A stretch of 64,000 nucleotides of DNA from Warburgia ugandensis (GCA_035236585.1 CP141127.1:43352001-43416000); one strand, 5' to 3'; positions 11,450 to 24,280 are shown, counted from the first letter of the stretch. Numbers and translations are program-made. Notes: generated by a model from the letters alone, not told the origin.

Positions 11450-13290
11450 AAATTTTGTCCTCGAAATATCGATACATGCCTCTGTGTAAATCACTTTGGG
11501 TGGATCCTCTGCATCTCTTTTATTGTCTCCCATGTGGGCCCCCAATTGTGAATGACATTCTCTATGGACTTTGCCTAATGAAATAGTTTTAGTCTTCAAC
11601 TTGTTGACTTTCTTATCTAGTATACACACAAGTCTCTCTTCAATTGTCATGTCAGGCTATAACTCTCCTGGGATCAGCTCAAGTTTGTGAGACAAATTTG
11701 ACATATACTTCCTTTGAACAATGCCAGAGTCATCCTCACATCACAATATATGATAATCATGACAATAATTCCAAAGTTAACATCAATAAGCGATTCCAAG
11801 ACATGTCATACCTTGTTATCTCAATCCATCATATAAATCGATGCCTATCAATCCTCTCTTGATATAATCAGACACATCATAACCACATATGACCCAATTT
11901 GCACAAACCAAACCTCCACCTAGAAGTTGATTACTTATGTACCACTTAGTACTAGTTATCTTACTACATTTACTTGATTCAGAGCATCTTTGTTAACATA
12001 TGGGAAGTCATTTACTAAATTAAAACAAGGGCATATAGTTCACCAACAGGAATTCATATGCTAGTCACAATGACAACTTACCAACTCACCAATAGGAACT
12101 CTATGCCAATGAGAACTAATCTACAACATGATCTTACTTGTAAGCACTTAGGAGCTTGCCACCTAAAAGTCTACCGGTGTGTTTAGCACCTACCCTCATT
12201 GATTACTCACCACCATCAATTTTTAAATTGAATTTTGTTTAATCATGATAGAATAATTTCACATAATATTATATATCACTGATATCTTGGTGAAACTCAA
12301 TTATACAGTGCCCATAGTTTATAAGATTAAGGAACTATGAACGTCAGTCAACAATTTGGCTAATCTCAGCCCATCACAGTCTCAATAAACAACTCCTCTG
12401 TTATTCCAAGTGTTTTGTAAAGGGAATTCACTTCCTCTGACCAAAACTCATGCTATAATGTTTGTCATAAATGATGAACCCTTAGTCATTTTGGATTTAT
12501 GCACAATGATTCCTTGTGTGCCTCTATGTTCATGGAGTATTCAACAATACTATCTATTAACCCAATCATGGCTCATCAAAATAACATTTAAAGATTCGAC
12601 CCATCATATCCATACATGATGTCAGTGTATTGGTTCCACTGATTTATACCATCCATAATTAGTAACAATCATGACAAGTTTTAAAAATCATCTTAAAGAC
12701 GTCATACGTAGAATCCTAAGCTGGGTATAATCACACATCAAGTCACTCTCTACAGACACCAAGTACCATGAGGAATTAATTAATTAAATCATCAATATAG
12801 GATTTAAATTATTAGTTTTCTACCGCAGTATTATCAAATGAACGTTACTTTGTGCATAATAGTAAAGATCTAGCTCTCTTCTCATGAAGAAGAGAGTAAT
12901 GCACTTCACGAAGGCCCACTAGGCTTGTCAAAACTCTCATCAAAAGCTCATATAGTTGGAACTTTGTTAGCTCAATTAGGAACATCTCACATGGTCTTCA
13001 GAGTAAGTAATGCTATGTTTAATTAACATCAATATCAACCCCTTATGGAAAATTCATGAAACTCCTTAGGAAAAATCATAAACTCTTGCACATCATATTT
13101 GTGCTCATTCCATAGTCGCTCATGGTACCCCATAGTCTTACAATTAAGAAATACTTAGTGACCTCTAAAAAGTACCGTACTGCCTTTAAGATAGAAATAA
13201 CACAACTCTTAAAGATGCCTCTTCTTACACAAGTGAGGCCAATAGCTGTCCAGTTACACCAGAAGTAATCTTCTTATCATAGAAATCACT
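11450..13290 (-). other. Internal region downstream of protease, unrecognised
   Basis: About 1.8 kb where a normal gypsy element would have RT, RNase H and integrase. None of their motifs is seen on either strand. The stretch is colinear with 33050-34640 in the truncated relative; for example the CACTGATATCTTGGT context occurs near 12278 and 33737. It was therefore part of the ancestral element, not a recent insertion. A short segment near 13070-13110 reads HKYDVQEFMIFPK on the minus strand, similar to HKDDVQEFVVLPK at the equivalent place in the relative. The product is unknown. Confidence 0.5.
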
Positions 13291-15460
13291 ATCTCCATAT
13301 TAGAGAATCCATTCTAAGGATTATATTTCAATCAATCATATCGAGTGGGATGAAATCAACATTCATCCTATTTCTCATTATCTCCACCACTCATCCCTAG
13401 TCATACTTACAAGTTTCCATAACCCTTTCATCAGTATTCTTGCATCTAATCCCAAATACTGCCATATATTCCCAACATATTCCTCAAAGCTCTAATACAT
13501 AAAGTCCAAATCCACTGGATCCTACATCAATAAGTATTTGAGCATGTTTACTAGAAATTAAGAAAATATTTTCTATTGCCCAAATCGAGGTCTATACTTG
13601 CTTCCAAGTAATGATAGAGATTCATCACCGCTAATGTGGAGCCATTTCTGCCCCCATCTCCAATGTTAGTCAGCCTGACTCATGATCTTATGAAATAGTC
13701 TCTATCAAATACTCTATCTCCCCACAGTCAAAACATTTTAAAGGATTGTAGCTGTAATGGCTATTGTTGCTACTATTACCACTATTACAATAATCTATTA
13801 ACTCCAAGATAGCTGTCTTGGTGTCTATTCTTTTACTAATGTACTTTCTCTTGTTCACATCCCAATCCTGTCTAATTAATGTTACTGGCTCAGTGGCCCC
13901 TATAATTATGTCAATGAAAAAAAAATCTCTTGCTCTTTCTAGGCTAACTTAAACTACTCATGTCTGAGCTTCTATGCTCAGTTCAAGTCCCAAGAGAATA
14001 TCTTTCGATGACACAAAGTCCAATTCTATTGCCTTTGTCACTAATGTAGGATGCACTACCATCCTCTGATTTCTCAATCCAGGTGTTAACATATCACAAT
14101 CTATTGTAGCCTCCTTACCCAGCATAAAACAAAAGTTAGGGGCCTATCAATCAATTATATATTCTAGTTCAATACTGTTGACCCATTTAATTTCTCTATT
14201 CTAAAGCAACAACTTTCACCGTATCACCAAATGCTCATAAGAGAAGGATATTGGTCATCACTAGCCTTTCTAAGAGTCTTTCATATAAAAGTCTCAACAA
14301 TGGAGGAAGGTGATCTCTCAAACAATCATAACTAGAATTCTTGTAATCATAGTTTCAGTGTTCTCACTTCTACTATTTCATTTCCTTTAACAAATCAAAT
14401 ATTCCATGGTCATATTTATCAAATCATTTACAATCGTCAACCCCACATCCAATGTGCTTGATATTTCATAATGACTTTCTTAGCCATTTTAGACCACATT
14501 ATAATCAATACTTAACAATTATTCTCATAAAACATTTATCACATCCTCTAGGGCTATGCACTTCCCATCATAATTAAAATCCTAATAAAATTCGTAACAT
14601 TAACTTGTCACCAATGTCTAGTTATCAGTATTTTTATTTTTTTTTGTGCATAAGGATTTATAAATTTCAACTTATAGATCAAATAATTCATCTATGGAAT
14701 ATTAAATATTGTTCCATCAATTGTCAATGATTTTCTTTCATACTATAATTTATTCCTTAGCTAAATCCACTTCAAGTTTAGATGAATACAATACTTCCTT
14801 AAAATTCTCAAGTTCTCATTTGTTGTAACCATCATTGATCTTGCTCAATTGCAATTATAATAGCCTGTATACTCTTTCAAAATTTATAAAATAGTCCAAG
14901 TTACAACTTGAATTCTTAAAAGTAATTTATATACACATCTCTTCTATTAATAGTAATGTTTTCACCAAGAGAACTGATTCACAATCTTTATTCTAAATCT
15001 TTACTCACCATTAGCCATTGTACTCTCTAAAGTGTCATACCTACTGTTCTCACATTAGATATTATATTCACAATATGTCTTTTCCATTAGTAATCATCTA
15101 TCAACATGAATATTCTCAGCTAGAGACACTAACTCATGCATGCCATGTAGTGATTTCTTACCCTTAAGAGCTTCACTATGCTCACAAGAATTTACTTTTC
15201 CTTTAGTTGATCGTTTTTCTTTTTACACGACTATTTATGTCTCCCACTTGAATCATTGTCCATTAATGATATGATTCAACTCTATATATGATTTTCACTC
15301 TATCCTTCCACTTACTAGTTCAACTCCTAGCATCATTAAATAGTGTTTATTCTAGTTTCGTAATTTACTAAATGATTTACTTATTTAGCTCCTACCAGTC
15401 CTAATTCTCACCTTGGACTATCATCTTTCACACGGACTTTTGGGATTGGCTGTGAGTGGA
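13291..15460 (-). pseudogene. gag: Decayed gag and protease region
   Basis: A zinc-knuckle start (KCFDCGE) is encoded on the minus strand at 13719-13739. A degraded protease signature lies at 13295-13336, where the reading (ID-stop-NIILRMDSLIW) parallels the clearer VDYDVIFGMDWL of the relative at 34651-34690. The rest, about 13740-15460, is where gag should be. It has no open frame above about 60 codons and no motif I can defend. No intact product is possible. Confidence 0.55.
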
Positions 15461-15464
15461 TGAA

Positions 15465-15479
15465 CCTGCTTTGATACCA
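15465..15479 (-). other. Primer-binding site for initiator Met tRNA
   Basis: On the minus strand it reads TGGTATCAAAGCAGG, two bases away from the LTR terminus. It matches the usual plant tRNA-iMet primer site TGGTATCAGAGC closely. This fixes the element orientation and shows which LTR is the 5' one. Confidence 0.92.
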
Positions 15480-15481
15480 AC

Positions 15482-18421
15482 TGTGACGACCCGTGTTTTT
15501 CAATTTTTATTTTTTTTTTATAAAACTTTTCAAAAGGTGGGGCCCCAATTTTATAAAAACCAAAACAGCAAAAAATAATTTCAATCGAATTTCATTTTTT
15601 TTTCTACAATCCTGAGGTCAACCATTGACGTAAAACAAGATTTCTTTTTTTTCAAGTAAACATGTTTAAAATAGATTTACTATCCCAGGACTCATCCAGT
15701 CATCAGCCCCATTCCCATAATAGTATTATCAAGTCCAATAACATATATATATACACAGTCCATGTGAAACCAGAGCATTCCTCTCAATGAGACTTCTCGA
15801 TCACTATTCTTCTAACTCCTCATATGTCCTATCTTTCTTTAATATTTGAGGCATTGCAACAATAACGCAATGCCTCAGCAAGCAATGCTTGGTAGGTACA
15901 TAGACATTTAATGTATATCAATGAAACAAAATCGAATAAATATATTGATATAATGAGTAAAGTAATTTTCTACAAGAATATAATTATTTTAAGCAATGCT
16001 AATAAAATCTCAAAACATCATATATGATAAAACATGCATCTCATGTATTTAAAACATGATATGATCTCATGTAAATGTGCATACAATAATAACAGAGGAC
16101 CCCCATGGTACGTGGGTCCCACAAGTGTCCCATACACTCGCATCACAGATCATGAGTACTCATATCAAACCTCTGAGTGTTGTCACACCCAATCATACCA
16201 TCACATCTCCATGCTTATCATGCAAGCACACAGAATAAGAGTATGGATTTTCATGTCGCAGTGGCAACCCTCTAGGGTCTCAACCACCGCGGCTCCCCAT
16301 CGACACCATAATGGGAGACTTAACGTTCGTCCCCATGAAAAAGCCCAGACCGGTAGTGTGGACTATCCATGTTACCAAACCCCTATCGAAAGCCATATGT
16401 GGGTAGGTGTCTATCATATCACAATCACATCACAAATCTCGGAGGGTGGGTGGCCGACCCTACTCCCTCCTAGCATGACATCCACCGGGTGAGAGCATCC
16501 ATCATAAATCACAAAACACGAAAATCATGTATGTCAAAAAACCAAGAGCACTCATGGCTCGCCATCCCAAAGGCACGCCCCTTATCCTAGGGTTAGCCTC
16601 TAAAAGGACTAGCCACCAAGCCTCCACTTTCCTTTCTCATGAAAACCCATCAATTTTAGTAATGCAATAAGGAAGATCATTTCTATTTATGCATAATTAG
16701 GTAATATCAATCTCATGAAATCATAGATCATAAATACATTCAATACATGATTGAAATCAAAGAGCGATCATAGCATAAAACTCTAAATCTCACAACATCA
16801 TCAACTACTAATAAGTGCAATTTACATCACAATCACTCATGATGCTATGATAATGCAAGGTTTTAAAATAAAAAAATATTAAATGTTGTCACCTACCCCA
16901 GTGTGGGATCACCCAACTCAAGCATATAATCTTCTTAGCTTGTACGTTCAGATGTACCTGTTAGTACCACAATACTATTTTGTATTATTTGTTATATTAT
17001 AATGGAACTATGATGATCCAACCATTGGATCATCCTCTAAGATCTCTAATTATGATTTGGTTCTTAATTTAGTCTCATCTCATGTCCATTTGTTCGTTTT
17101 TGTGTGCATCTAATGTTTATACCTTAATCTGACGGTCTGATCATCCTCAAATCAATAATTTCCCAAGATCTAGTTTAGACCAATGGTCTAGAGTAGTCAC
17201 ACTAATATGCCCTGTAGAACCCTTATTTATTATCATACTTTATCTCATTGTTCAAGTCTTAAGGCTTGATGACCCTTTAATCAGTCAGTTGTAAGTTATT
17301 AATTAATATTTTATAATTTAACTATCTAAAAGTAGTCAAATGTAGGTTTTCAAGCTAAATCTAGGTCCACGTCGTCAATACGGTCACAGCAGATGTTTTC
17401 GCTCATGATTTGGACCTTTGTAGCTCCCAAAATCAAGTTTTTTGTGAAAAGACTTCATAAATTAATATATTAATTTATAGGGGTAGGTACACATCGACTT
17501 ACATGGGCAGTGCGGTTTGCATCGGCTTACACTAATGTACTGCTCACCCAGGATGCCTAGTACATTCCAGACGTCTGGGACAACGTGCAAGAGCGTCCCG
17601 TGCACGCGTGCGATACGCACGTTGCGACGGAGCAGCCGCATGCATGCATCCCTGTTTGTGCATCCCGGTGGGCGTCTTGGGCTTACTGTCCATCGGGATC
17701 AATGAACCGAAGCCGTCCACCTTCTTTTGGCTTGATTAGAACCCCAGAAGCTTTGATTTTTTTTTATCTATTTTAGCCATTCCTAGGGTTTTTGGGTCTA
17801 AAGATTACAATGAACAGCTTAGATTTCTCATTTGAGGTGTCCTTAACATGGGTCTAACCATGGTCATGGTTTTGAATCAGTAGGCCATCCAACGACCATT
17901 ATGATCAGATCTAGTCCGGATCTGTGAGGAGAAAGTTGGAAAACAAGGTAAATAACAAGTTAAAATATGTAACTTATCTGATTAGAGCCAAATATGGGAT
18001 ATCAGAGTCCTCTAGTGCATGCAACTTCAACTCATTTTTGCGGAATTCATAGAGGAAAATGAGGGTTCTTCTTTGGTTGTTTGGCGTGGGAATGGAAGGG
18101 GAAACTTGTATTTAATAGGCTATGTCCCGATTTTACTAAATGGAAGGTAGATCAGTGCCTTCCTCCATTAGAATTCTAATGGAAGTGGAAAAGGGGTGTC
18201 GTTATCAAAACGACTCCCATTAATTAACGCCCATGGAAATTTACCAATTTACCCTTACACTTAAAATGGTCATAACTCACTCATCCGAACTCTGTTTTCG
18301 ATGTTCTTTATACCGTTCAATTCCTATCGACGTGTACTTTTTTGTTTTTGAGTTTTTAGGACAAATTTATATACATAAAATTTTTATTTTTATTTATTAT
18401 TTAATTTTTTAGGATATTACA
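15482..18421 (-). repeat. 5' LTR (minus orientation)
   Basis: In plus reading it runs from TGTGACGACCCGTG to GGATATTACA, 2940 bp. It keeps the roughly 365-bp U3 segment (about 18025-18390) that the other LTR lacks. A CpG-rich patch lies at 17490-17700. The short open frames inside are LTR sequence without recognised domains. Confidence 0.92.
18109..18117 (-). promoter_or_regulatory. Candidate TATA box of the 5' LTR
   Basis: On the minus strand this reads TATTAAATA, about 305 bp into the LTR, a plausible position for a U3 promoter. It is absent from the partner LTR because of the deletion there. The call rests on motif and position only. Confidence 0.4.
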
Positions 18422-18426
18422 CAGGA
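18422..18426. repeat. Target-site duplication, right copy (CAGGA)
   Basis: Exact copy of 8858-8862, directly after the LTR terminus. Confidence 0.92.
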
Positions 18427-19360
18427 TGTGGATCATCATGGAAACCTAGGACTTTTGTAGATCAGCCTTGTCTGACCTCATCCAACAGTGGAGATTGAAA
18501 ATTAACGGCTGAAATTGGATGGCTAATTCATTGAAGGTTTCCAAGTGGAACCCTAGCTCTAACAGGGATGATGCGTCCCTCGACGCTCCCGATGCAAACA
18601 CAGGGTCATCTACCTAGGTGCATCTGGGGACATGCGCACAGAGAAAGAGAGAGAAAAAGAGAAAGTGGGAGAAATTGGGAGAGATTAAGGGGGAGTTTTG
18701 AGCTTCAATTCTCAAGGAGTCTAAGGAACCTCATGGGAGATTTTTAGTGAAAATTTTTGGGAAATTTTATGGGCTATTTTTAGGGATGTTTGAATTTTTC
18801 ATGATTACATGTAATTGTCATGTTTCAATTCCTTTTATTATTAAATTGTCATTGGATTCCCACTACCACCTCCTTCTCCACTAGCAGGTGGTAGTGGTTT
18901 GAATCAAGAATGCTAGTCTTCCAAACTGTTGGCCCACCTTGTGGGCCCCACATAGTTGTGAAAAGACTAATTTGCCCTTTTAATTCCACAAATAGAGAAA
19001 AATATGGTTTATTCCTATGAACTCGAAATTGAACGTACTTAGTGTCATTTTGATTGGTTTTTTGAGTACATTCAAAATTTTTATGTCTTAGGTCTCAATT
19101 ATGAAAAAATTACCATTTTACCCTTTTATTCATAAAAATAGAGATAAATAAGGATTTTTCATCTGGACTCAGAATTTGACGTACTTACAGTCATTCTGAC
19201 CTGTTTTTTGAGTACATTACAAATATCCAAGTTTTAAGACTTGATTTTATTTTTATAAAAAAGAATTTTCCTAGAACTCAAAGTTTCAGTTCCAGTTTTA
19301 AAATTTTAACTTTTAATTTTTAATAATTCAATTATATTCATAAAAATTGGGGTTATTACA
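18427..19360 (-). repeat. Family-B LTR, terminal segment
   Basis: This continues the LTR broken at 8862. It parallels 57690-58479 of the solo LTR: TTAAATTGTCATTGGATTCC and the CCACCTCCTTCTCCACTA tract at about 18840-18890 match 57975-58015. It ends GGGGTTATTACA at 19360, matching the AGGGTAATTACA end at 58479. From 19361 the sequence is CACTA3, recognised by its match to CACTA2 near 44485. The short gene-free stretch holds no coding signal. Confidence 0.78.
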
Positions 19361-19990
19361 TATACATTTTGTTCTCTAACTATAGTGTCTTGCTTAATAG
19401 AAACATAAAGCTAGGACTACGGAACCCATTGATCACTCCATCCTTTGGAAGATGGCTCATTTGGTGGGCCATACTAGCAACAAGTTCTCAAATAAAAGCA
19501 TTGCACAATTTGCTTCTCACATTGTAAGTGCTTCCACCTATTTATAAATTTTATGCAACTAATTAGATGACATGATCATGTCTTTCTAATTAAAATTTTT
19601 AAGACATTCTTACCTATGAAAGCACAACTACAGGAACTCTAAGCAGCACTACTGCCAATGAGGACATCCTGTATAAGGCTATGGGTAATAATAAGGACCA
19701 GCCTCGTGGAGTTAGGGGCATGGGGCATGGTATTATTCCATCTAAATTCTTTGGTAAAAGATGTTTACCTATAGTTCAAGGTGATGAGGAGGTCTACAAT
19801 GGGTTCGTTGAGAAAATAAAAATGAATGTATTTAGTGAATTGTGTGAGGGAGATTTGATAATAGTTTCTCCATCCCCTACACATAATTCTCGTAGCATCG
19901 TTGTACCTCCATCAAATGCAAGTTGCAATTCTCCAACTAAAGAAGATCATGAAGGACATCTAAGCAACTTTAAAGTATGAGAAGAAATTT
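19361..19990 (+). pseudogene. CACTA3 second gene, plant transposase (Transposase_24/Ptta-like) fragment
   Basis: This is the left surviving piece of the oldest CACTA element. The open frame 19681-19980 reads GVRGMGHGIIPSKFFGK, which resembles the RVRG-G-G-x-P segment of the plant Ptta/En-Spm transposase family, and ends in NSPTKEDHEGHL. Upstream, 19380-19530 matches the corresponding part of CACTA1 (34986 onward) and CACTA2 (about 44500-44330, minus), including the LVGHTSNKFSNK-type reading. The gene breaks at about 19990, where CACTA1 is inserted, and its continuation appears at 38890. Confidence 0.72.
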
Positions 19991-20250
19991 CGTGGGCTGA
20001 TTAATATTATGCGCAAATGGGCTTTTAATGTCGTCTGACACAAAGCGACTTCAAAAGTCAATAACTTCTAAAGTAGTTTAATTATAAATGACTTTAAAAG
20101 TCTCTCACTTTTGAAGTCACTTTACTAAAGCAACTTTAAAAGTCAATTCTCGTGTAACTTTTAAAGTCATTTTGTGTTAAGTGACTTTAAAAGTTTATCA
20201 TTTTTTAAGTTGTTTATTACTAAACGACTTCTAAAGTCCTCGTTCTTTTA
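19991..20250 (+). repeat. CACTA1 left subterminal palindromic array (truncated)
   Basis: Alternating GACTTTAAAAGT and ACTTTTAAAGTC-type half-sites are separated by spacers of about 15-25 bp. The array parallels the inner part of the CACTA2 array at 60230-60430 (minus); GACACAAAGCGACTTCAAAA occurs in both. Such subterminal repeats bind the element-encoded DNA-binding protein in En/Spm elements; that role is family knowledge. Confidence 0.8.
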
Positions 20251-20995
20251 TAAATAGCTGCCAACATCACATTTGTCTTGTGACCTCTTCTTCTCACGGC
20301 TAGTATGATGGCTTCCTCTTCGGTCCTTATGCGTCTCTTTTTTCCGTTCTTGATTTTCATTTTTATATTTTGACTAATTATGTCATGAGAAAAGCTGTAA
20401 GTAAACTATAACTTATTTTAAATCACTAATTCTTTTCTTGTTACTCACTAACTCTCTTTGTTTTCATTTTATAGCTCATGTGGGTTGTCTCACTATAGAT
20501 TATGAGGTTCAGAAGTCTATTAAATCATCCTTATTTCACAAAAATCATATGAATTCAACGAAAATGACAACTGCTTCTCTCTCCAAGCCTCACTATTGAA
20601 GAAAAGGAAAACATTACGATTTGTGCTTCTCACCCAAAATTAGGGTTTGATGAAGAGTGGCAGTAATACCATCAGCTTTTCATTGAAAAAATTGAAACGC
20701 ACTCTTTCTCTCTCTCCATAGAATGGGTATCACCTAAATACTAGGCCATATTTTGATGAAAAAGAGTAAATTTGCTCTTCAATTTTGTATCAATAATATC
20801 TAATAATATGTAACATTTGATACATATGTAACATTGAATTTAATAAAAAAATAGTTTGATTTCCTTGTTGCCTTGTTGTTTATGTATATATATATTTTTG
20901 TGTTTATAAAATCAGTTTCATTGTGTATTTATGTAAGGTTGTAATGAGAAGAAGTAAAAATATATATATTTAATGCAAAAATGAAAAAAGTATTA
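20251..20995 (+). other. CACTA1 5' leader, non-coding
   Basis: This AT-rich stretch matches 59520-60200 of CACTA2 in inverse orientation, including the CTCTCTCCAAGCCTCACT tract near 20580 and 59875. No coding signal of its own is seen. It probably holds the transcription start and leader of the TNP2 gene. Confidence 0.55.
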
Positions 20996-21120
20996 AATTG
21001 AATTTTCTAAAAATGACTTTAAAAGTCCATACTTTTAAATGCATTTACAAAAAAGTAACTTTCAAAGTCCACACTTTTAAAGTCATCTTTTTATAAACGA
21101 CTTCAATTGTACGTCTGTTT
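20996..21120 (+). repeat. Second short palindromic repeat cluster of CACTA1
   Basis: Four or five GACTTTAAAAGTCC / CACTTTTAAAGTCAT half-sites in about 125 bp. The CACTA2 equivalent lies at 59290-59500. The next 430 bp, to 21547, is AT-rich leader or intron. Confidence 0.75.
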
Positions 21121-21547
21121 TAAGAATTATTTTGTCAACTTCTGCCTTGTCTTCTAACTCTATGTTTATTATCTGTGCACAAAATGTAAACCAGATTTTT
21201 TCCCCCTCCTTTGAACCAAATCCTACTTGTGAATTGTAACTTCATTCACAAATTCAGGGTCAATATCGATTTTTGAGTGTTGGTTAATATCTCTTTGTTA
21301 GGAAGGTATGTATTATGCATATATATTTGAAGAATATTTACATGATTGTGGGTTAGAAAATTTTCTTTTGAAATTTAATTTCATTCATCTATCATAATTT
21401 GGCTTTTTTTCATTGTTAATTGAAAATTTCTAAGAAATATAGTTATTTTAAATGCTTCTAATTCTTGTATATCTAATGTTTGGTAAAATGCCTAACCTAA
21501 TCTTTTTATTTCTAACAAGTCTCCATGCAAATTTCCTTTAATTTGTT

Positions 21548-23290
21548 GTGATAATAGAAAAATATGCTTGGATGATTATGACTAGAACATTAAAAGAATA
21601 TGAGGAGGAAACAGAAATTTTCATAGAGTTCGTACTTATGGCAGGTGTTGATGGTAATCGCATGTGTTGTCCATGCTCAAAATGTGAAAACTCGAAAAGA
21701 GTAACCGTAGTGGTGTTGAGAGAATACTTGTGCTTCAATGGAATCAATGAAAGCTACCACCTAGGCCCTTCACAAGGCTGGGAAGATATGATCAAGACAC
21801 CGTAGGAAGTGTTGGAAATAGTAGTACAGCTATATTGATGTTTTGAGATCCATATGATGACTTTCAAGATGACCCTGAACAATTTCATACTACATTAGAG
21901 ATAGTCGATGAGCTATTGTACCCTGAGTATAAAGATTATACCAAGCTATCCACAGTGGTTGAACTTTACAATTTCAAACCAAGATTTGGACTTTTAGATA
22001 AAGGTCTTACAGAAGTCTTAAAGATGCTATGAAAGGATAATAAATTGGTCAGGTCCACATGGGAGGCAAAGAAAACCATGGCTGCAATACGGTTAAAGTA
22101 TGAGAAGATACACGCGTGTCTCAATGACTGTATCTTATATAGGGAGGAGCACAAGGATTAAACTACATGCCGAACTTGTGGACAACCATGATGGAAGTTA
22201 AAGAAGAATTCAACTGAGATAGTTATAGGCATTCCTGCAAAGGTTCTATAGTACTTCTCCCCTATTCTAAGGTTCAAAAGAATGTTTTGTATAACAAAAA
22301 TAGTGAAGAAATTAGTGTGGCATGCCAATGATAGAGTAGCTGATAGCTTTTCATGCCATCCGCAGATAGCCTAGCATGGAAACTCGTAGACTTCATGTGT
22401 CCTAAATTTGGTGAAGAACCTAAAAGCCTACAACTAACATTATCTGCAAATGGGATTAATCCTCATGGTTCTATGAGTAGAAAGTATAGTTGTTGGCCCA
22501 TTATATTAGTTTACTACAACCTTCCATCATCTCTTTGCATGAAGAGGAAGTTCATGATGCTAACTATGTTGATATGGGGTCCAAAGTAGCCAAGGAATGA
22601 CATTAACCTATACTTGTCTCCCTTGATCAATGATCTTGCGACATTATGGGAAGTAGGAGTTGAAGCATATGATGCATATAGGAAAGAGTAATTCACCCTA
22701 AAGGCTATACTGTTGTGAACAATAAGCAACTTCCCCGTGTATGGTAATTTGTTTGGATGTACTGTGAAAGGATACAATGCTTGTGCTATCTGTAGTGATC
22801 AAACATGTGCTAGATGACTTAAACATGGTATGAAAATGGCATTCCTTGGGCATAGAAGATGGTTGCGTAGATACCACCCATATAGTTTTAAGAAGGGAGA
22901 ATTTAATAGGTGTGTAGAGAAAAGGACACCTCCAAAGATGTTGACAGGATGACAAATATTAGAGTAAGTTGAAAACATTAATGCCTTGTGGGGAAAGAAG
23001 AAATCAGTAAACATGTAGGTCAAAGTAATTGTAGAAGTTGTTGGAAGAAGAAATCAATATTCTTTCATTTGCCATACTGAAAATCACTACATATATGCCA
23101 TGTGCTTGATGTCATGCACATTGAGAAGAATGTGTGTGAAAGCTTGATTGGTATATCCTAGGAAAAACAAAGGATGGACTTGCAGCTCGAATGGATCTTA
23201 TGAACATGGGTTTGAAGAGGAGGTTGCACCTAGAGGACAAGGGCAATCGAGGAACATACCTACCTAAGGAAAATTATACTCTCGATAAAG
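21548..23290 (+). pseudogene. tnp2: CACTA1 TNP2 transposase (transposase-associated and Transposase_21 domains)
   Basis: The N-terminal transposase-associated domain is readable at 21548-21805 with its Cys motif (MCCPCSKCEN at about 21663) and the YHLGPSQGWED end. After stops and frame changes, the TNP2 core continues as LYPEYKDYTKLS (about 21915), TWEAKKTMAAIRLKYEKIHAC (about 22060), then SLAWKLVDF, NPHGSMSRKYSCWPIIL and YNLPSSLCMKRKF in the open frame 22353-22589. It then runs through ACAICSDQTCA and KMAFLGHRRWLRR to VHIEKNVCESL near 23120. TNP2 catalyses excision and integration of CACTA elements. At least several nonsense changes, such as TGA at about 22030 and 22816, make it inactive. 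Confidence 0.9.
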
Positions 23291-23960
23291 AGGAGACCTT
23301 GATCTAGATCAAAGTCCCAGATGGCTATTGTTCAAACTTTAAAAACATTGTTTCCATGGAAGAGCTAAAAGTATTGGGGATGAAGTCCCAAGATTACCAT
23401 GCATTGATGCAACAACTATTGCTAGTAGCAATATGTTCGATGTTACCAAGCAAAGTTAGGGGAGCTATTGCAAAATTCTGCCACTTTTTTAATGCTTTGT
23501 GCAAGGAGGTGGTGGATGTTTCAAAATTATAAGCAGTTCAAGGTCATCTAGCAACAACTTTATATGAGCTTGAGATAATCTTCCTACCATCCTTTGACAT
23601 TATGGTACACTTAATAGTGCACCTCATTGATGAGGTAGACTTTGTGGGCCTGTTTACTTGTGATGGATGTATCCATTTGAGAGGTACATAAGAATTTTAA
23701 AAGGGCATTTATGTAATCACAATCGGCCACAAGGGTGTATAATCGAATGTTACATTATTGAGGAAGTGGAGGAATTTCGCATAGAGTACTTAACAGGCAT
23801 GGATGCCATTGGAATCCTAAGAAAGAAACAATCAATTGCATTTCATGATCCCAAGGTTGGCAAATCTCTAATCAGTGGTCGTGTATCGATCGTTGACTAT
23901 AAAGACCAAGACTAGGCGCATCTTTATGTGTTGCAAAATGTTGATGAAGTCCAACCATAC
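23291..23960 (+). pseudogene. CACTA1 DUF4218 region of the TNP2 gene
   Basis: The DUF4218 signature runs as KVPDGYCSNFKNIVSMEELK (about 23310), QDYHALMQQLL (about 23390), SKVRGAIAKF, IMVHLIVHLIDEV (about 23600). It continues in the open frame 23667-23915 as MYPFERYIRILKG, GCIIECYIIEE, then FHDPKVGK. DUF4218 usually follows TNP2 in plant CACTA transposases; its biochemical role is unknown to me. Frame changes near 23535 and 23660 break it. Confidence 0.85.
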
Positions 23961-24280
23961 ATTGAGTAAGTTGATCATGCATGCACTTATGTAAAATTTA
24001 ATTGTTAATGATTAATTACATTTTCTTTGATTACTCTATTAATTTTTCTATGTGCACATGGTGAACACATGGATGTACTCAAAGCAAAGAGTCCAAGTTA
24101 CGCAAAGAAACCATAGTGGCTATAATTTGAGCATTGTCACAATTTCAATAATTGCTTGTGTAAGAAGGTAAAATGAAAGAATTCTTACTTAATATTAATT
24201 TAAAAACTACATTATATATATATCTGTATGTATATATTAATCTTACTTAAGCTTGAAGGTATATATCTATATCTGTATGT

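Larger units (their letters stand above)
8863..18421 (-). mobile_element. Complete non-autonomous-looking Ty3/gypsy-type LTR element
   Basis: Two direct LTR copies (8863-11435 and 15482-18421) flank a 4.05-kb internal region. The whole is bordered by a perfect CAGGA duplication. The primer-binding site next to the 15482 LTR and the purine tract next to the 11435 end both read on the minus strand, so the 5' LTR is the right one. The internal region has gag zinc-knuckle and protease traces but no reverse transcriptase or integrase motif that I can find. Its length is also too short for a full pol. This fits a gag-only derivative mobilised in trans, which is an inference. The two LTRs remain very similar over long stretches, for example 9260-10320 against 15880-16930. 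Confidence 0.92.

Noticed and set aside
20280-20760. Possible independent host gene between repeat clusters, with a short ATG frame and Ser-rich reading
   Set aside because: The stretch is mirrored by 59960-60200 in CACTA2 and is part of the element leader; no long frame is conserved.
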